Part shown: positions 33,264 to 41,915 of the stretch, one piece after another
How the letters are laid out: every line of letters begins with the position of its first letter
Numbering within the stretch: position 1 is the first letter of the stretch
NCBI RefSeq assembly: GCF_024158605.1
Contig: NZ_JAMZGM010000014.1
Span: forward strand, 1-64,000
Reading direction: 5' to 3'
Length of the DNA: 64,000 nt
DNA from: Sebaldella sp. S0638
GTDB taxonomy: Bacteria > Fusobacteriota > Fusobacteriia > Fusobacteriales > Leptotrichiaceae
Translations under genes and position numbers: made by a program
Notes under the pieces: generated by a model
What the model saw: only the letters and a program-made list of their open reading frames with translations
Database searches by the model: none
Told to the model about the DNA's origin: nothing

Positions 33264-35960
33264 TTAATTCTCATCCTTAAATGAATTTAGTCTGAATAGT
33301 TTCAGTAATTCTACAATCACTATCGGCATGAAGGATAAAACCACAACAATCAGAGTATCTCTTCCTGACAGAGTAACTACATTGAATATATCCTGTAAAA
33401 ACGGAACAAATAATACTGCAAGCATAAGTACAAATGAACATAATACAGCATAAACCAGATATTTATTGTTAAATATTCCTGTTTTAAATATGGAATTTGT
33501 TTTTGATCTTATATTAAATACATGCACAAGCTGTGAAAGACTCAGAACAGCAAATGCCATAGTCTGCCCGAGGATAATATTGGAAGGATCCTCGTGTATA
33601 CCGATTCTGTATGCAATAAGTGTAAGTATACCAATCATGGTACCCTGATAACCAATTCTGTAGATCATACCTTTGGTAAAGATTCCCGTATTCGCCGGAA
33701 TAGGTGATCTTTTCATAATATTGTCCTCTGCGGGGTCAAAACTCAGAGCAAGCGCCGGAAGGCTGTCCGTGATCAGGTTTACCCACAAAATATGTATAGG
33801 GATTAACGGTTCCACCCAGTTTACAAGAGTGGCAAAGAATAATACGATAATTTCTCCGATATTGCTGGAAATAAGGAACTGTATAGCTTTTAGAATATTA
33901 TCGTAAATTCTTCTTCCTTCTTCTACAGCAGAAATAATAGTAGCAAAATTATCATCTGTAAGTATAATATCAGCAGCTTCTTTGGAAACATCAGTTCCCA
34001 CTATTCCCATGGCAGCACCTATATCAGCAGTTTTCAGAGCTGGTGCATCATTAACACCGTCACCTGTCATGGCTACGATATCTCCGTGTTTCTGCCACGC
34101 TTTAACTATTCTTACTTTATGCTCAGGCGAAACTCTGGCATATACTGAAATACTTTTTACTCTGTTTTCAAGTTCCTGATCTGTCATTTTCTCCACATCG
34201 GCACCTGTAATTGCCTCATCGTCATTTTCCAGAATACCTAAAGCACTGGCAATAGCAGAAGCAGTTATCTTATGGTCACCTGTGATCATAACCGTTTTTA
34301 TACCGGCAGTTTTACATTTTTCAATAGCAGATTTTACTTCCGGTCTTGGAGGATCTATCATTCCTACCATACCAATATATATTAGTTCAGTTTCCGCATT
34401 ATCTGCAGATTCGCTGCTTGTTTCCTTATAAGCTGTCCCTAATACTCTTAAAGCATTTTCAGCCATATCGGTATTGGCTTTCAGGATTTCAGCAGTATCT
34501 TTTTCTGTTAGTTCTCTTACTTCATTATTTATAAGTATTCTGTTACATCTTTTCAGAAGCTCGTCAACGGCACCTTTGGTATAAACTTTTACAGTGTTTG
34601 TTTTTGTATCTTTATTAACTGTAGACATAAGCTTTCTTTCAGAATCAAAAGGAATCTCGTCAATTCTCAGTTCACTGTTCTCAAGATCATCTTTATCAAG
34701 GGAAAACTTTAACCCTAAATCTACTAGTGCAGTCTCTGTAGGATCACCCGTCACCTTTGTTTTTTCATCCTCGGTAATTATCTTGGAATCATTGCAGAGA
34801 ACAATTGAAGTAATAAGAAGTCTCAATTCATCATCTAACGCACTGATATTTGCCACATCAACAGTATTATTATTAAAATATATTTTTTCCACAGTCATTT
34901 TATTTTGTGTAAGGGTACCGGTTTTATCAGAACACACCACAGTGGTACTTCCCAGCGTTTCTACACAAGGGAGTCTTTTTACAATGGCATGCTTTGTAAC
35001 CATTCTCTGTACACCAATAGCAAGTACAATGGTAGCAATAGCAGGAAGACCCTCGGGTATCGCAGCAACAGCAAGACTCACTGCTGACAGGAATAAGTGC
35101 ATAGGCTCTTTTCCATAACTGCTTCCTATAATAAACATAAGCACACAGATCACAATGGCGGCAATTCCTAGCATTTTTCCTAGTTTATCAAGTCTTTTCT
35201 GCAGAGGAGTCTGTGTAACTTCTGTAGAGTCCAATATAGCGGCTATTTTCCCTACTTCTGTATTCATTCCCGTTTCTACAACAATACCTTTTCCACGCCC
35301 GTATGAAACAAGACTGGCTGAAAATGCGAGGTTATCTCTGTCTCCAAGAGGAATGTCCGTTTCCTCTATAACAGCAGTTATTTTTTCCACAGGAACAGAT
35401 TCTCCTGTCAGCGAAGCTTCTTCTATTTTCAGATTAGCAGCTTCAAAAAGTCTCAGATCAGCAGGAATATAATCACCTGTATCGAGTATTACCACATCTC
35501 CGGGAACCAGTTCTTTTCCGGGAAGCATGAGTATCTGTCCGCCTCTTAATACTTTGGAAACAGGAGAACTGAGTTTTTTCAAGGCTTCAAGTGACTTCTC
35601 AGCTTTATTTTCCTGCAAAACACCTATAACAGCATTTACTATAACAATTAACAATATAATAAAAGAATCGCTTATTTTTCCCAGAAAATCAAGAACAGAC
35701 GTTACAGGCTCTTTACTTTCAAGAATACCTACCACTCCTGATATTACAGCTGCAAGTATCAAAATAATAATCATCGTATCTTTAAACTGAGCAAGAAATT
35801 TTTGAAGAAAAGTCTTTTTCTTTCCCTGCTTTAATTCATTATATCCGTAAGTTTCCACTTTTTCTGCAACCTGTGATTCTGTGAGACCTTCTGTAAGATT
35901 AGTATTCAGCAGATTTACAGTATCTTCAACGGAAAGATTATACCAGTTCTTTTTTTCCAT
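33264..35960 (-). CDS. Ca2+-translocating P-type ATPase (PII)
   Basis: A complete 898-aa P-type ATPase. It has an N-terminal actuator region with LTGES, the phosphorylated Asp345 in DKTGTLTQNKM, the nucleotide domain, MITGDH and MTGDGVNDAPALK. Membrane motifs match SERCA-type Ca2+ pumps: IPEGLPA in TM4, SSNIGE in TM5 and NLITDSLPA in TM6 keep all site II ligands. In TM8 a Gln occupies the place of the SERCA site I Glu (segment TMAFAVLSLSQ), as in pumps that carry one Ca2+ per cycle. It lies 18 bases after the AI-2E gene in one operon. Confidence 0.92.
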   Translation of the reverse strand: MEKKNWYNLSVEDTVNLLNTNLTEGLTESQVAEKVETYGYNELKQGKKKTFLQKFLAQFKDTMIIILILAAVISGVVGILESKEPVTSVLDFLGKISDSFIILLIVIVNAVIGVLQENKAEKSLEALKKLSSPVSKVLRGGQILMLPGKELVPGDVVILDTGDYIPADLRLFEAANLKIEEASLTGESVPVEKITAVIEETDIPLGDRDNLAFSASLVSYGRGKGIVVETGMNTEVGKIAAILDSTEVTQTPLQKRLDKLGKMLGIAAIVICVLMFIIGSSYGKEPMHLFLSAVSLAVAAIPEGLPAIATIVLAIGVQRMVTKHAIVKRLPCVETLGSTTVVCSDKTGTLTQNKMTVEKIYFNNNTVDVANISALDDELRLLITSIVLCNDSKIITEDEKTKVTGDPTETALVDLGLKFSLDKDDLENSELRIDEIPFDSERKLMSTVNKDTKTNTVKVYTKGAVDELLKRCNRILINNEVRELTEKDTAEILKANTDMAENALRVLGTAYKETSSESADNAETELIYIGMVGMIDPPRPEVKSAIEKCKTAGIKTVMITGDHKITASAIASALGILENDDEAITGADVEKMTDQELENRVKSISVYARVSPEHKVRIVKAWQKHGDIVAMTGDGVNDAPALKTADIGAAMGIVGTDVSKEAADIILTDDNFATIISAVEEGRRIYDNILKAIQFLISSNIGEIIVLFFATLVNWVEPLIPIHILWVNLITDSLPALALSFDPAEDNIMKRSPIPANTGIFTKGMIYRIGYQGTMIGILTLIAYRIGIHEDPSNIILGQTMAFAVLSLSQLVHVFNIRSKTNSIFKTGIFNNKYLVYAVLCSFVLMLAVLFVPFLQDIFNVVTLSGRDTLIVVVLSFMPIVIVELLKLFRLNSFKDEN

Positions 35961-35978
35961 GTTTTCTAATCCTTTCTG

Positions 35979-37145
35979 TTATGCATTTGTATTATTTTCA
36001 TTTTCGCTTTTATTCTCAGTTTCAGTTTCGATTTTTTCTTTTTTTCCGAATATCCCTTTAAAAAATCCTTTTTCCAGATCTTCATGGAATACATTTTTCA
36101 ATATGATAACAACAGCAGGACCCATGATAATTCCAATAAAGCCAGCGAGTTTCAGTCCTGTGTACATTGATAAAAGAGTTATCAAAGGGTGTACGCCGAT
36201 ATTTTTACTGTATAATTTCGGCTCCAGCAGCTGTCTTACTGCAGTAACAATAACATATAAAATTAATAAAGCAACAGCCATTTTAAAATCTTTTACTATA
36301 AGGGATACAACTATCCATGGGATCATAAATGCCCCGGCGCCAAGTATAGGCAGGGCGTCTATTGCACATATAATAATGGCAAATGTAAGAGGATACTGTA
36401 CATTTAAGCCCATAAAGTGGAAAAGATTAAGCCCTATAAGCAATTCAAAAAAGCAAATAGTAATAAGCATAGCCTGTGCTTTCAGATAACCGCCTACTAC
36501 AGACAGAAGATCGTTTTTTAGTGTATATATTTTGTTCAGCCATGAAACAGGAAGCTGCTTTTCTACGAATAAAATTATATTCTGTTTATCAAGACTCATA
36601 AAAACAGTGGCTATAACAGTAACAAAAAAGTAAATAACAACATTTGGCAGTGAAGTGATAAACGACAGAACATTATTAAGCAGAACGCTTATTTTTGATG
36701 TTGCCATGGAAATAATGTCACTTACCGAGCCTTTCAGCTGATTTAATATTTGTTCCGGAATTTTATCCAGAATTATAGTTCCTCTGTTCATAAAGTTCAT
36801 GAAGTTATCTATCCAAAGCTTTATTTCCTGCGCATAAGTACTGATGTTAAATGAAAGACTGTATATCTCAAGTATCAGTTTCGTAACAATCAGGGAAATA
36901 AGACCTACTACAAATGCAAATACAATTAACAAAGCAATTGCGGTACTTATCTTTTTGGGCAGTTTCAGCTTTAAGTTCAAGAGTTTTGCTATTCTGGTAA
37001 CTACCATGGAAAAGAGAATAGCAAGTACAAAAGGCGAAAGAAATACTGCGATTTTGAAAGCTATGAATATAAGCAGAAAAACCAGCAATATACGTCCGAA
37101 GAATAATGCTTTTTTAAATAATGCACTTTTATAATAATTATACAT
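35979..37145 (-). CDS. AI-2E family (YtvI/PerM-type) membrane permease
   Basis: A 388-aa polytopic protein with about eight membrane segments and the family core: IDALPILGAGAFMIPW, followed by RQLLEPKLYSKNIGVHPLITLLSMYTG. The C-terminal 35 residues are a Glu/Lys/Asn tail. Members have been linked to AI-2 export, Na+/H+ exchange or unknown substrates, so the substrate is open. AAGGAG lies seven bases before the ATG. Upstream on the same strand lies a promoter plus a 135-base leader with a strong terminator, which suggests control by transcription attenuation. The Ca2+ ATPase follows. Confidence 0.85.
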   Translation of the reverse strand: MYNYYKSALFKKALFFGRILLVFLLIFIAFKIAVFLSPFVLAILFSMVVTRIAKLLNLKLKLPKKISTAIALLIVFAFVVGLISLIVTKLILEIYSLSFNISTYAQEIKLWIDNFMNFMNRGTIILDKIPEQILNQLKGSVSDIISMATSKISVLLNNVLSFITSLPNVVIYFFVTVIATVFMSLDKQNIILFVEKQLPVSWLNKIYTLKNDLLSVVGGYLKAQAMLITICFFELLIGLNLFHFMGLNVQYPLTFAIIICAIDALPILGAGAFMIPWIVVSLIVKDFKMAVALLILYVIVTAVRQLLEPKLYSKNIGVHPLITLLSMYTGLKLAGFIGIIMGPAVVIILKNVFHEDLEKGFFKGIFGKKEKIETETENKSENENNTNA

Positions 37146-37280
37146 ATATTACTCCTTATTTTATGGAATTTTGTAAAAAAAATGTGTATAGCGGCCTATA
37201 CACAAAACTTTTAATAAAGGGCCTGCCGAAAAGGCATATTGACACAAAAAAAAGTGCATAAAATTCCCCATTGTTTTATG
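37146..37280 (-). promoter_or_regulatory. Candidate RNA switch (attenuation leader) of the permease-Ca2+ ATPase operon
   Basis: Read on the minus strand. The 5' end CATAAAA (37280-37274) pairs with TTTTATG (37263-37257) around a G-rich loop (GGGG 37269-37266). TGCC/GGCA (37236-37233, 37227-37224) forms a second hairpin, and CCC follows (37221-37219). The terminator TGTGTATAG/CTATACACA (37204-37196, 37191-37183) with eight T ends 30 bases before the start codon. Two alternative pairings would break it: CATAAAAC (37280-37273) with GTTTTGTG (37208-37201), and GCAGGCC (37226-37220) with GGCCGC (37196-37191). It matches no riboswitch class I know. Confidence 0.5.
37175..37204 (-). terminator. Terminator inside the leader of the permease gene
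   Basis: A perfect nine-base-pair stem (37204-37196 with 37191-37183), loop GCCG, followed on the minus strand by eight T residues (37182-37175). It lies upstream of the coding start rather than after a gene, and the plus-strand neighbour points away, so it is an attenuator rather than a gene end. Confidence 0.8.
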
Positions 37281-37284
37281 ACTG

Positions 37285-37313
37285 ATAATACCATGTATTT
37301 GGCATAAAGTCAA
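37285..37313 (-). promoter_or_regulatory. Promoter of the permease-Ca2+ ATPase operon
   Basis: On the minus strand, TTGACT (37313-37308), a 17-base spacer and TATTAT (37290-37285). Transcription would begin near 37279, at the first hairpin of the leader. In the rest of the 368-base gap, a possible weak plus-strand promoter (TGTATA 37448-37453, TAAAAT 37471-37476) faces the 37514 gene. Confidence 0.7.
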
Positions 37314-37513
37314 CTAAATAACAGCTTTTGAACAGCAGAATATTTTATTTTAATTTTACGAAAAATAATTTTTATAAAACCGGATAATTATAGTTTAGAT
37401 ATTTTACAGCTTTTACAATATTGGGAAAAATAATTCTATTGTTTTTCTGTATAAAAAATTATGTTTATGGTAAAATATAACAAAGATTTAAAAATGTAAA
37501 CAGGGGGCAGATT

Positions 37514-37951
37514 ATGGATTACAAAAAGCTTTCTCAGGAAGAAAGAGACAGAGAGCTTAAAAGCGAACTGGAACTGACTCCGGAGAAAATAAAATTTATG
37601 GAAAAGTACAGGCTTTTCAGTACAGAGGATTTAAGATGGTATACAAATAAGAATAATACTCCTGAGAGAATCTATTTCAGCCATAAATTTTTGAAAAGCA
37701 ACGGGATAATGGAAATATTGTTTAGAAAATACCAGTTTTGTTTTGCCAAGCTGAAATATTTCAGGGAAAATATAGAAAGATACGAGACTTTTAAATATGA
37801 TCCTAAAGCCGGCTTTATAGAAACTGAAATGTGGGATGCAGAATTTTTTTTGCATAAAAAAAGCGGAAAATTTATTGATTTCAGATATCTGCAGCAGATT
37901 ACAGAACTGGAAGTATTTCTGGGCTTTGTGGAGTGGCTGGAGAATAACTGA
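37514..37951 (+). CDS. Unknown protein, 145 aa
   Basis: Not recognised. A soluble, charged protein without signal peptide. The N-terminal 40 residues are a Lys/Glu-rich helix (EERDRELKSELELTPEKIKF); the rest is rich in Phe, Tyr and Trp, with a segment near residues 100-120 (ETEMWDAEFFLHKKSGKFID) that looks like beta strands. CAGGGGG lies eight bases before the ATG. It stands alone between divergent neighbours, with glmM following after 186 bases and its own promoter. Confidence 0.75.
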   Translation: MDYKKLSQEERDRELKSELELTPEKIKFMEKYRLFSTEDLRWYTNKNNTPERIYFSHKFLKSNGIMEILFRKYQFCFAKLKYFRENIERYETFKYDPKAGFIETEMWDAEFFLHKKSGKFIDFRYLQQITELEVFLGFVEWLENN

Positions 37952-38073
37952 AACAGGTAAAAGAAATATGCAGGGATATGTTATTCGGGAAAAGATGATT
38001 TCCGGGATTCAGAACAGATAGAATTAATGATCGCACCTGTATTTCAAAAGATAAAATAATACTAATTTTACTC

Positions 38074-38102
38074 TTGAAAATATAGTTTAATGGTGTTATT
38101 AT
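38074..38102 (+). promoter_or_regulatory. Promoter of glmM
   Basis: TTGAAA (38074-38079), 17-base spacer, TATTAT (38097-38102). About 38 bases from 38065 are nearly the same as those around the promoter at 40540. Confidence 0.75.
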
Positions 38103-38137
38103 AACCTGTAGATATATATTATGAATTTGGAGGGAAT

Positions 38138-39499
38138 ATGGCTAGAAAATACTTTGGAACAGACGGAATCAGAGGGGAAGCAAATAAGGATCTTACTATA
38201 GATCTGGTTACGGATCTTGGACTGGCACTGGGCTATTATTTGAAAAAAAATAATAAAAAAACAACAAAACCAAAAATTATATTAGGAACAGATACCAGAA
38301 TATCAGGATACATGATAAGATCAGCCCTGGCTTCGGGACTGACATCAATGGGAATTCATATTGATTTTGTGGGAGTGTTGCCTACACCGGGTGTTTCATA
38401 TCTTACAAGACACCTTGGAGCAGATGCGGGAATAATGATTTCGGCTTCGCATAATCCGGTAAAGGATAACGGAATAAAGATTTTCAGCCAAAACGGCTAT
38501 AAACTTCCCGACGAAGTGGAAGAAGAAATAGAAGGACTGATGGAAGACAGGGCAGAATTACTGAAGTATCAGGTTTCCGGTGATGATCTGGGGAGATTTA
38601 AATATGTGGAAGACGATATGAGAGAATATCTTAATTTTCTGACATCAACACTGAAAACAGATTTTAAGGGAATGAAAATAGTGGTAGATACTGCCAATGG
38701 AGCTGCTTACAGAGTTGCACCGAAAATTTTCCACAGATTAAAAGCTGATGTTACTGTTATAAATAATATACCTAACGGGAAAAATATAAATGTAAACTGC
38801 GGTTCTACGCATCCCGAGCTGTTACAGGAAGTGGTGAAAGTGTACAAGGCTGATCTCGGGCTGGCTTATGACGGGGATGCAGACAGATTAATTGCTGTAG
38901 ATGACAAAGGAAACATAGTAGACGGAGATTTGATAATATCTGTTATTGCAAAAAACTTTCAGGACAAAGGAATACTTAACTCTAATAAATTAGTAACAAC
39001 TGTACAGAGTAATATGGGATTTGAAAAGCATCTTGATAAAAACGGAATAGGACTTATAAGAGCCAATGTAGGAGACAGATATGTACTTGAAAAAATGAAA
39101 GAACATGGTCTGAATCTCGGCGGAGAGCAGTCAGGACATATAATTATGCTTGATTATAACACTACAGGAGACGGTGTCCTTTCTTCAATACAGCTTGTAG
39201 CTGCAATAAAGGAAAGCGGGAAAAAATTGAGCGAGCTTGTGGAAGATATAAAATTATGGCCGCAAAAACTGGTAAATACTGTAGTTTCAAAAGAGAAGAA
39301 ACAAACATGGACTGAAAATAAAGAGCTTATGGATTTTATAAAGCTGAAAGAAAAAGAAATCGAAGGAAAAGGAAGAATACTGGTGAGAGCTTCCGGAACG
39401 GAACCTTTGATAAGAGTAATGGTAGAAGGGGAAACACAGGAAACAGTGGATACTTACATTGAGGCGCTGGTAGGTAAGGTAAAAGAACTGTTATTATAA
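38138..39499 (+). CDS. glmM: Phosphoglucosamine mutase GlmM
   Basis: Interconverts glucosamine 6-phosphate and 1-phosphate on the way to UDP-GlcNAc, which feeds peptidoglycan and LPS. The 453-aa protein has FGTDGIRG at the start, the phosphoserine loop ISASHNPVKDNGIK near residue 100, the metal loop DGDADR, GGEQSGHII and the phosphate-binding RASGTEPLIRVM at the end, so all four domains are intact. GGAGG precedes the ATG. Confidence 0.97.
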   Translation: MARKYFGTDGIRGEANKDLTIDLVTDLGLALGYYLKKNNKKTTKPKIILGTDTRISGYMIRSALASGLTSMGIHIDFVGVLPTPGVSYLTRHLGADAGIMISASHNPVKDNGIKIFSQNGYKLPDEVEEEIEGLMEDRAELLKYQVSGDDLGRFKYVEDDMREYLNFLTSTLKTDFKGMKIVVDTANGAAYRVAPKIFHRLKADVTVINNIPNGKNINVNCGSTHPELLQEVVKVYKADLGLAYDGDADRLIAVDDKGNIVDGDLIISVIAKNFQDKGILNSNKLVTTVQSNMGFEKHLDKNGIGLIRANVGDRYVLEKMKEHGLNLGGEQSGHIIMLDYNTTGDGVLSSIQLVAAIKESGKKLSELVEDIKLWPQKLVNTVVSKEKKQTWTENKELMDFIKLKEKEIEGKGRILVRASGTEPLIRVMVEGETQETVDTYIEALVGKVKELLL

Positions 39500-39547
39500 A
39501 CATAAAAAAATAAGAGATTTCAATTTTGGGAATTTTTGGGAGGAAGT

Positions 39548-40405
39548 ATGAGTAGTAGGCTAAGAGGATTACAATCAGGGGTTTTAAGAATAATTCTTTT
39601 GTTTTTATGGCTTGCAGTAGTTTTATTTGTTATAGGCTTATTGGGAAATATATTTAATCTGACTGTTATGAAAGATGAACTTTGGGCAATTTTCGGAATA
39701 ATTCTGAGTATTTTGGTGGTGTTAGGTTTTTTACATGTGGTAATTAGTTTAAACATAATTTCTAATGCCATAGCGGCATATTCCGGATACGGCGAGCCTG
39801 AATACAGAAGAGTGGATTACAAAAAAATATTAATGGCTTCAGGAGTGCTTATTGTACTGGTTCTTGGAATACAGTCTATAGTAAAGGTTCAGGTGGAAAA
39901 GAAAAATCTTGAAATACTGAAACAGCAGGCTACGGATATAGGAAGTTCGGCGGTAACAACAAAAATAGTGACACAGATAGATGAAGACGTGCAAATGAGA
40001 GAGTTATATTTTTCAAGAGATTTATTATTATTGACCATGAAAGAAAATGCACTGACTATGCTTATACCTAAAATCAGAGACGGAAATAAGGTATTTTATC
40101 AGGTTACATCGTGGGATTACGATTCGAGAGATGAGAGAAAAATTTCAGAGGCGCTGGAAAGACCCTATATACCTGATAAAAATGTAAAAGAAAAATTTGA
40201 TAAAATGTTAAAGGACAGAAAAAGTTTTGATATAAGATCAGGAAGAAATATGACAGTATTTTATCCTGTGGAAAAAAACGGAGAGCTAAAGCTGATATTG
40301 GTTATTAATTCTACAAGTGATATTAATTATGAGTATTTGAAAGAAAGAAGTGCAGCAGCTTCTGTACCTGAAGTAACTGCACCGGAGAAAAAACCGGCAA
40401 AATAA
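39548..40405 (+). CDS. Unknown membrane protein, 285 aa
   Basis: Not recognised. Three membrane segments lie in the N-terminal half (about residues 14-38, 44-70 and 95-112), followed by a soluble domain of about 170 residues that is mixed alpha/beta and ends in an Ala/Pro/Lys tail. GGGAGG at 39538-39543 sets the start at 39548; the earlier in-frame TTG overlaps that site. It follows glmM by 48 bases and may share its transcript. A terminator lies after it. Confidence 0.8.
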   Translation: MSSRLRGLQSGVLRIILLFLWLAVVLFVIGLLGNIFNLTVMKDELWAIFGIILSILVVLGFLHVVISLNIISNAIAAYSGYGEPEYRRVDYKKILMASGVLIVLVLGIQSIVKVQVEKKNLEILKQQATDIGSSAVTTKIVTQIDEDVQMRELYFSRDLLLLTMKENALTMLIPKIRDGNKVFYQVTSWDYDSRDERKISEALERPYIPDKNVKEKFDKMLKDRKSFDIRSGRNMTVFYPVEKNGELKLILVINSTSDINYEYLKERSAAASVPEVTAPEKKPAK

Positions 40406-40420
40406 ATCTGCAATAATTGA

Positions 40421-40466
40421 AAAGGAGTTTTATAAAATATTTTACTTTATGAACAGCTCCTTTTTT
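40421..40466 (+). terminator. Terminator after the 39548 gene
   Basis: AAGGAG (40421-40426) pairs with CTCCTT around a long AT-rich loop, followed by a run of T. The loop itself can fold further. Confidence 0.55.
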
Positions 40467-40539
40467 TATTATTAAATATTAGTGCTGGAATAGGGAAAGA
40501 TTCCCAAAATACAAGGTCTGAAATAATTTAATTTTATTC

Positions 40540-40568
40540 TTGAAAATATAAATTATTGGTGTTATCAT
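40540..40568 (+). promoter_or_regulatory. Promoter of the 40602 gene
   Basis: TTGAAA (40540-40545), 17-base spacer, TATCAT (40563-40568). Spacer and flanks resemble the glmM promoter closely (TTGAAAATATA and TGGTGTTAT are shared). Confidence 0.65.
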
Positions 40569-40601
40569 ATTTATACAACAAAAGAATACGGGAGAAAAAC
40601 T

Positions 40602-40787
40602 ATGGAAATAGGAAACAGGGTAGTGTACATCGGCGAGGATAACGATGTAACGACACTTAAAAACGGGGACACAGGAACGATACTCTTGTCACACGGCGAC
40701 GGGTATTTTGAAGTGGAGTTCCTTGATGAAGAAGGTATTGTGAAGGTGCTGGAAACATTAAATGATGAGTTTCTGGAAAAACTTTAA
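40602..40787 (+). CDS. Small SH3-like barrel protein, 61 aa
   Basis: A very small acidic protein with KNGDTGTILLSHGDGYFEVEF, a pattern typical of DUF4926-like or KOW/SH3-type small barrels (Gly-Asp-x-Gly-Thr, then a Glu-Val-Glu-Phe strand). The role is unknown. It has its own promoter and a weak ribosome-binding site (GGGAG). It precedes a methyltransferase gene by 28 bases and is probably co-transcribed with it. Confidence 0.7.
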   Translation: MEIGNRVVYIGEDNDVTTLKNGDTGTILLSHGDGYFEVEFLDEEGIVKVLETLNDEFLEKL

Positions 40788-40815
40788 GATGAAATAATTA
40801 TTGGAGAGGTGTAAA

Positions 40816-41517
40816 TTGCATAAAGAATTTGCAAATATTTATGATGTTTTTATGGAAAGCGTCAATTATGAAGACTGGTACAAATATCTCAGAAAATATA
40901 TAAAAAAAGCAGGGACGGTTCTTGATCTGGGCTGTGGAACAGGTGAGTTTCTCGTGAGATTTTCCAAAGACGGATTTAGCAGTATCGGAGTGGATATATC
41001 TGAAGTTATGCTGGAAATAGCCGGGGATAAAACAAAAGAGTCCAAAGATGTGGAACTATATCAGGGAGATATCAGAAATTTCAGGGCTGAAAAGCCGGTG
41101 GACTATGTCGTCTGTAATTTTGACACAGTGAATTACTTTGATAAATTCGGTGATCTTGAGGATTTTCTGCTTTGTTCATATGAAAATCTAAAAGAAAACG
41201 GAATTTTGATATTTGATGTGGTAACAGAAGAGATATTTGAGGAAATGTTTGAAAACGGGGTATTTCTTGATGAAAAGGAAAATTATCTCACAATATGGCG
41301 GTACAATAAAGAAGGGGAAAACTACATTATAAATATAAAGCTTTTTATAAGGGAAAAAGAAAATCTGTTCAGGAATTATGAAGAAGTTCATGTAAAAACT
41401 ATATTTGATTTAGAGGAAATAGCCAATAAGGCTCTTGAAACAGGATTTGATATAGTGGATATAAAAAATGACGAAGAATTTGGTGAAAACAGGTTTTTCT
41501 TTATATTGAAAAAATAA
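40816..41517 (+). CDS. Class I SAM-dependent methyltransferase
   Basis: A 233-aa methyltransferase with the SAM loop VLDLGCGTGEFLVRF near residue 38, the acidic motif DISEVML, and a post-II block VDYVVCNFDTVNYF. A C-terminal region with HVKTIFDLEEI resembles the small-molecule methyltransferase set (Methyltransf_25 plus a beta hairpin insertion); the substrate is unknown. The TTG at 40816 follows GGAGAGG by six bases and is preferred over the in-frame TTG at 40801, which precedes that site. It lies directly before the F-ATPase operon. Confidence 0.85.
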   Translation: MHKEFANIYDVFMESVNYEDWYKYLRKYIKKAGTVLDLGCGTGEFLVRFSKDGFSSIGVDISEVMLEIAGDKTKESKDVELYQGDIRNFRAEKPVDYVVCNFDTVNYFDKFGDLEDFLLCSYENLKENGILIFDVVTEEIFEEMFENGVFLDEKENYLTIWRYNKEGENYIINIKLFIREKENLFRNYEEVHVKTIFDLEEIANKALETGFDIVDIKNDEEFGENRFFFILKK

Positions 41518-41539
41518 TTGAATTACGGGGAATTTTAAA

Positions 41540-41782
41540 ATGAAAAATAATGAAAAAGCAAAGAAAAATAAAGAGAGACAAAGAACACTAAAGTATATGT
41601 CGGTGGGAATGAACATGGTTTATACGCTGTGTACACCCATGGTGCTGATGGGGTGTCTGTATTATTTTGTAATAGAAAAAAAATTCGGACGACATCCGCT
41701 GATATTCATAATTATGATAGGGATAGGGCTTATATCAGGGTATTACAGTTTTTATAAACTGGTGAAAGAAATTGGAAAATAA
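41540..41782 (+). CDS. atpZ: AtpZ-like F-ATPase assembly protein
   Basis: An 80-aa protein with a Lys-rich soluble start and two membrane segments (about residues 23-45 and 52-72). The layout and its position at the head of the atp genes match AtpZ, which with AtpI helps c-ring assembly and metal-ion uptake. The sequence is only weakly conserved. A strong promoter lies after it, so it may be expressed separately from the rest of the operon, possibly with the methyltransferase. Confidence 0.6.
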   Translation: MKNNEKAKKNKERQRTLKYMSVGMNMVYTLCTPMVLMGCLYYFVIEKKFGRHPLIFIIMIGIGLISGYYSFYKLVKEIGK

Positions 41783-41803
41783 ACCCTTGACTTGTTGGTC
41801 AAT
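41774..41803 (+). repeat. 30-base direct repeat, copy 1 (atp operon promoter)
   Basis: The 30 bases starting GGAAAATAAA and ending GTCAAT match copy 2 (41916-41945) at 25 positions. This copy covers the end of atpZ and the -35 box, and contains the inverted repeat TTGAC-N6-GTCAA. Confidence 0.6.
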
Positions 41804-41815
41804 AGGGTATATACT
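41787..41815 (+). promoter_or_regulatory. Promoter of the atp operon, with inverted repeat at -35
   Basis: TTGACT (41787-41792), 17-base spacer, TATACT (41810-41815). The -35 box is the left arm of TTGAC TTGTTG GTCAA (41787-41802), which could be a regulator site. Confidence 0.75.
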
Positions 41816-41848
41816 TATGTACATCGACATCAAAAATAAATAGTTTTT

Positions 41849-41882
41849 ATTTTCCCCTGCCCAAAATAAAAGCAGGAAAATA
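41849..41882 (+). other. Hairpin in the atp operon 5' leader
   Basis: ATTTTCC-CCTGC on the left and GCAGGAAAAT (41872-41881) on the right can pair over ten positions with two extra C bases bulged. It has no T tail, so it is an mRNA structure rather than a terminator. Its function is unknown. Confidence 0.45.
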
Positions 41883-41915
41883 AGTTGCGGAGCTCACTTT
41901 TTATAAGCATCTGAC

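Noticed and set aside
34594-35118. Plus-strand open frame of 174 codons inside the P-type ATPase
   Set aside because: It is the antisense shadow of a conserved catalytic gene, and its Ser/Val-rich translation shows no domain.
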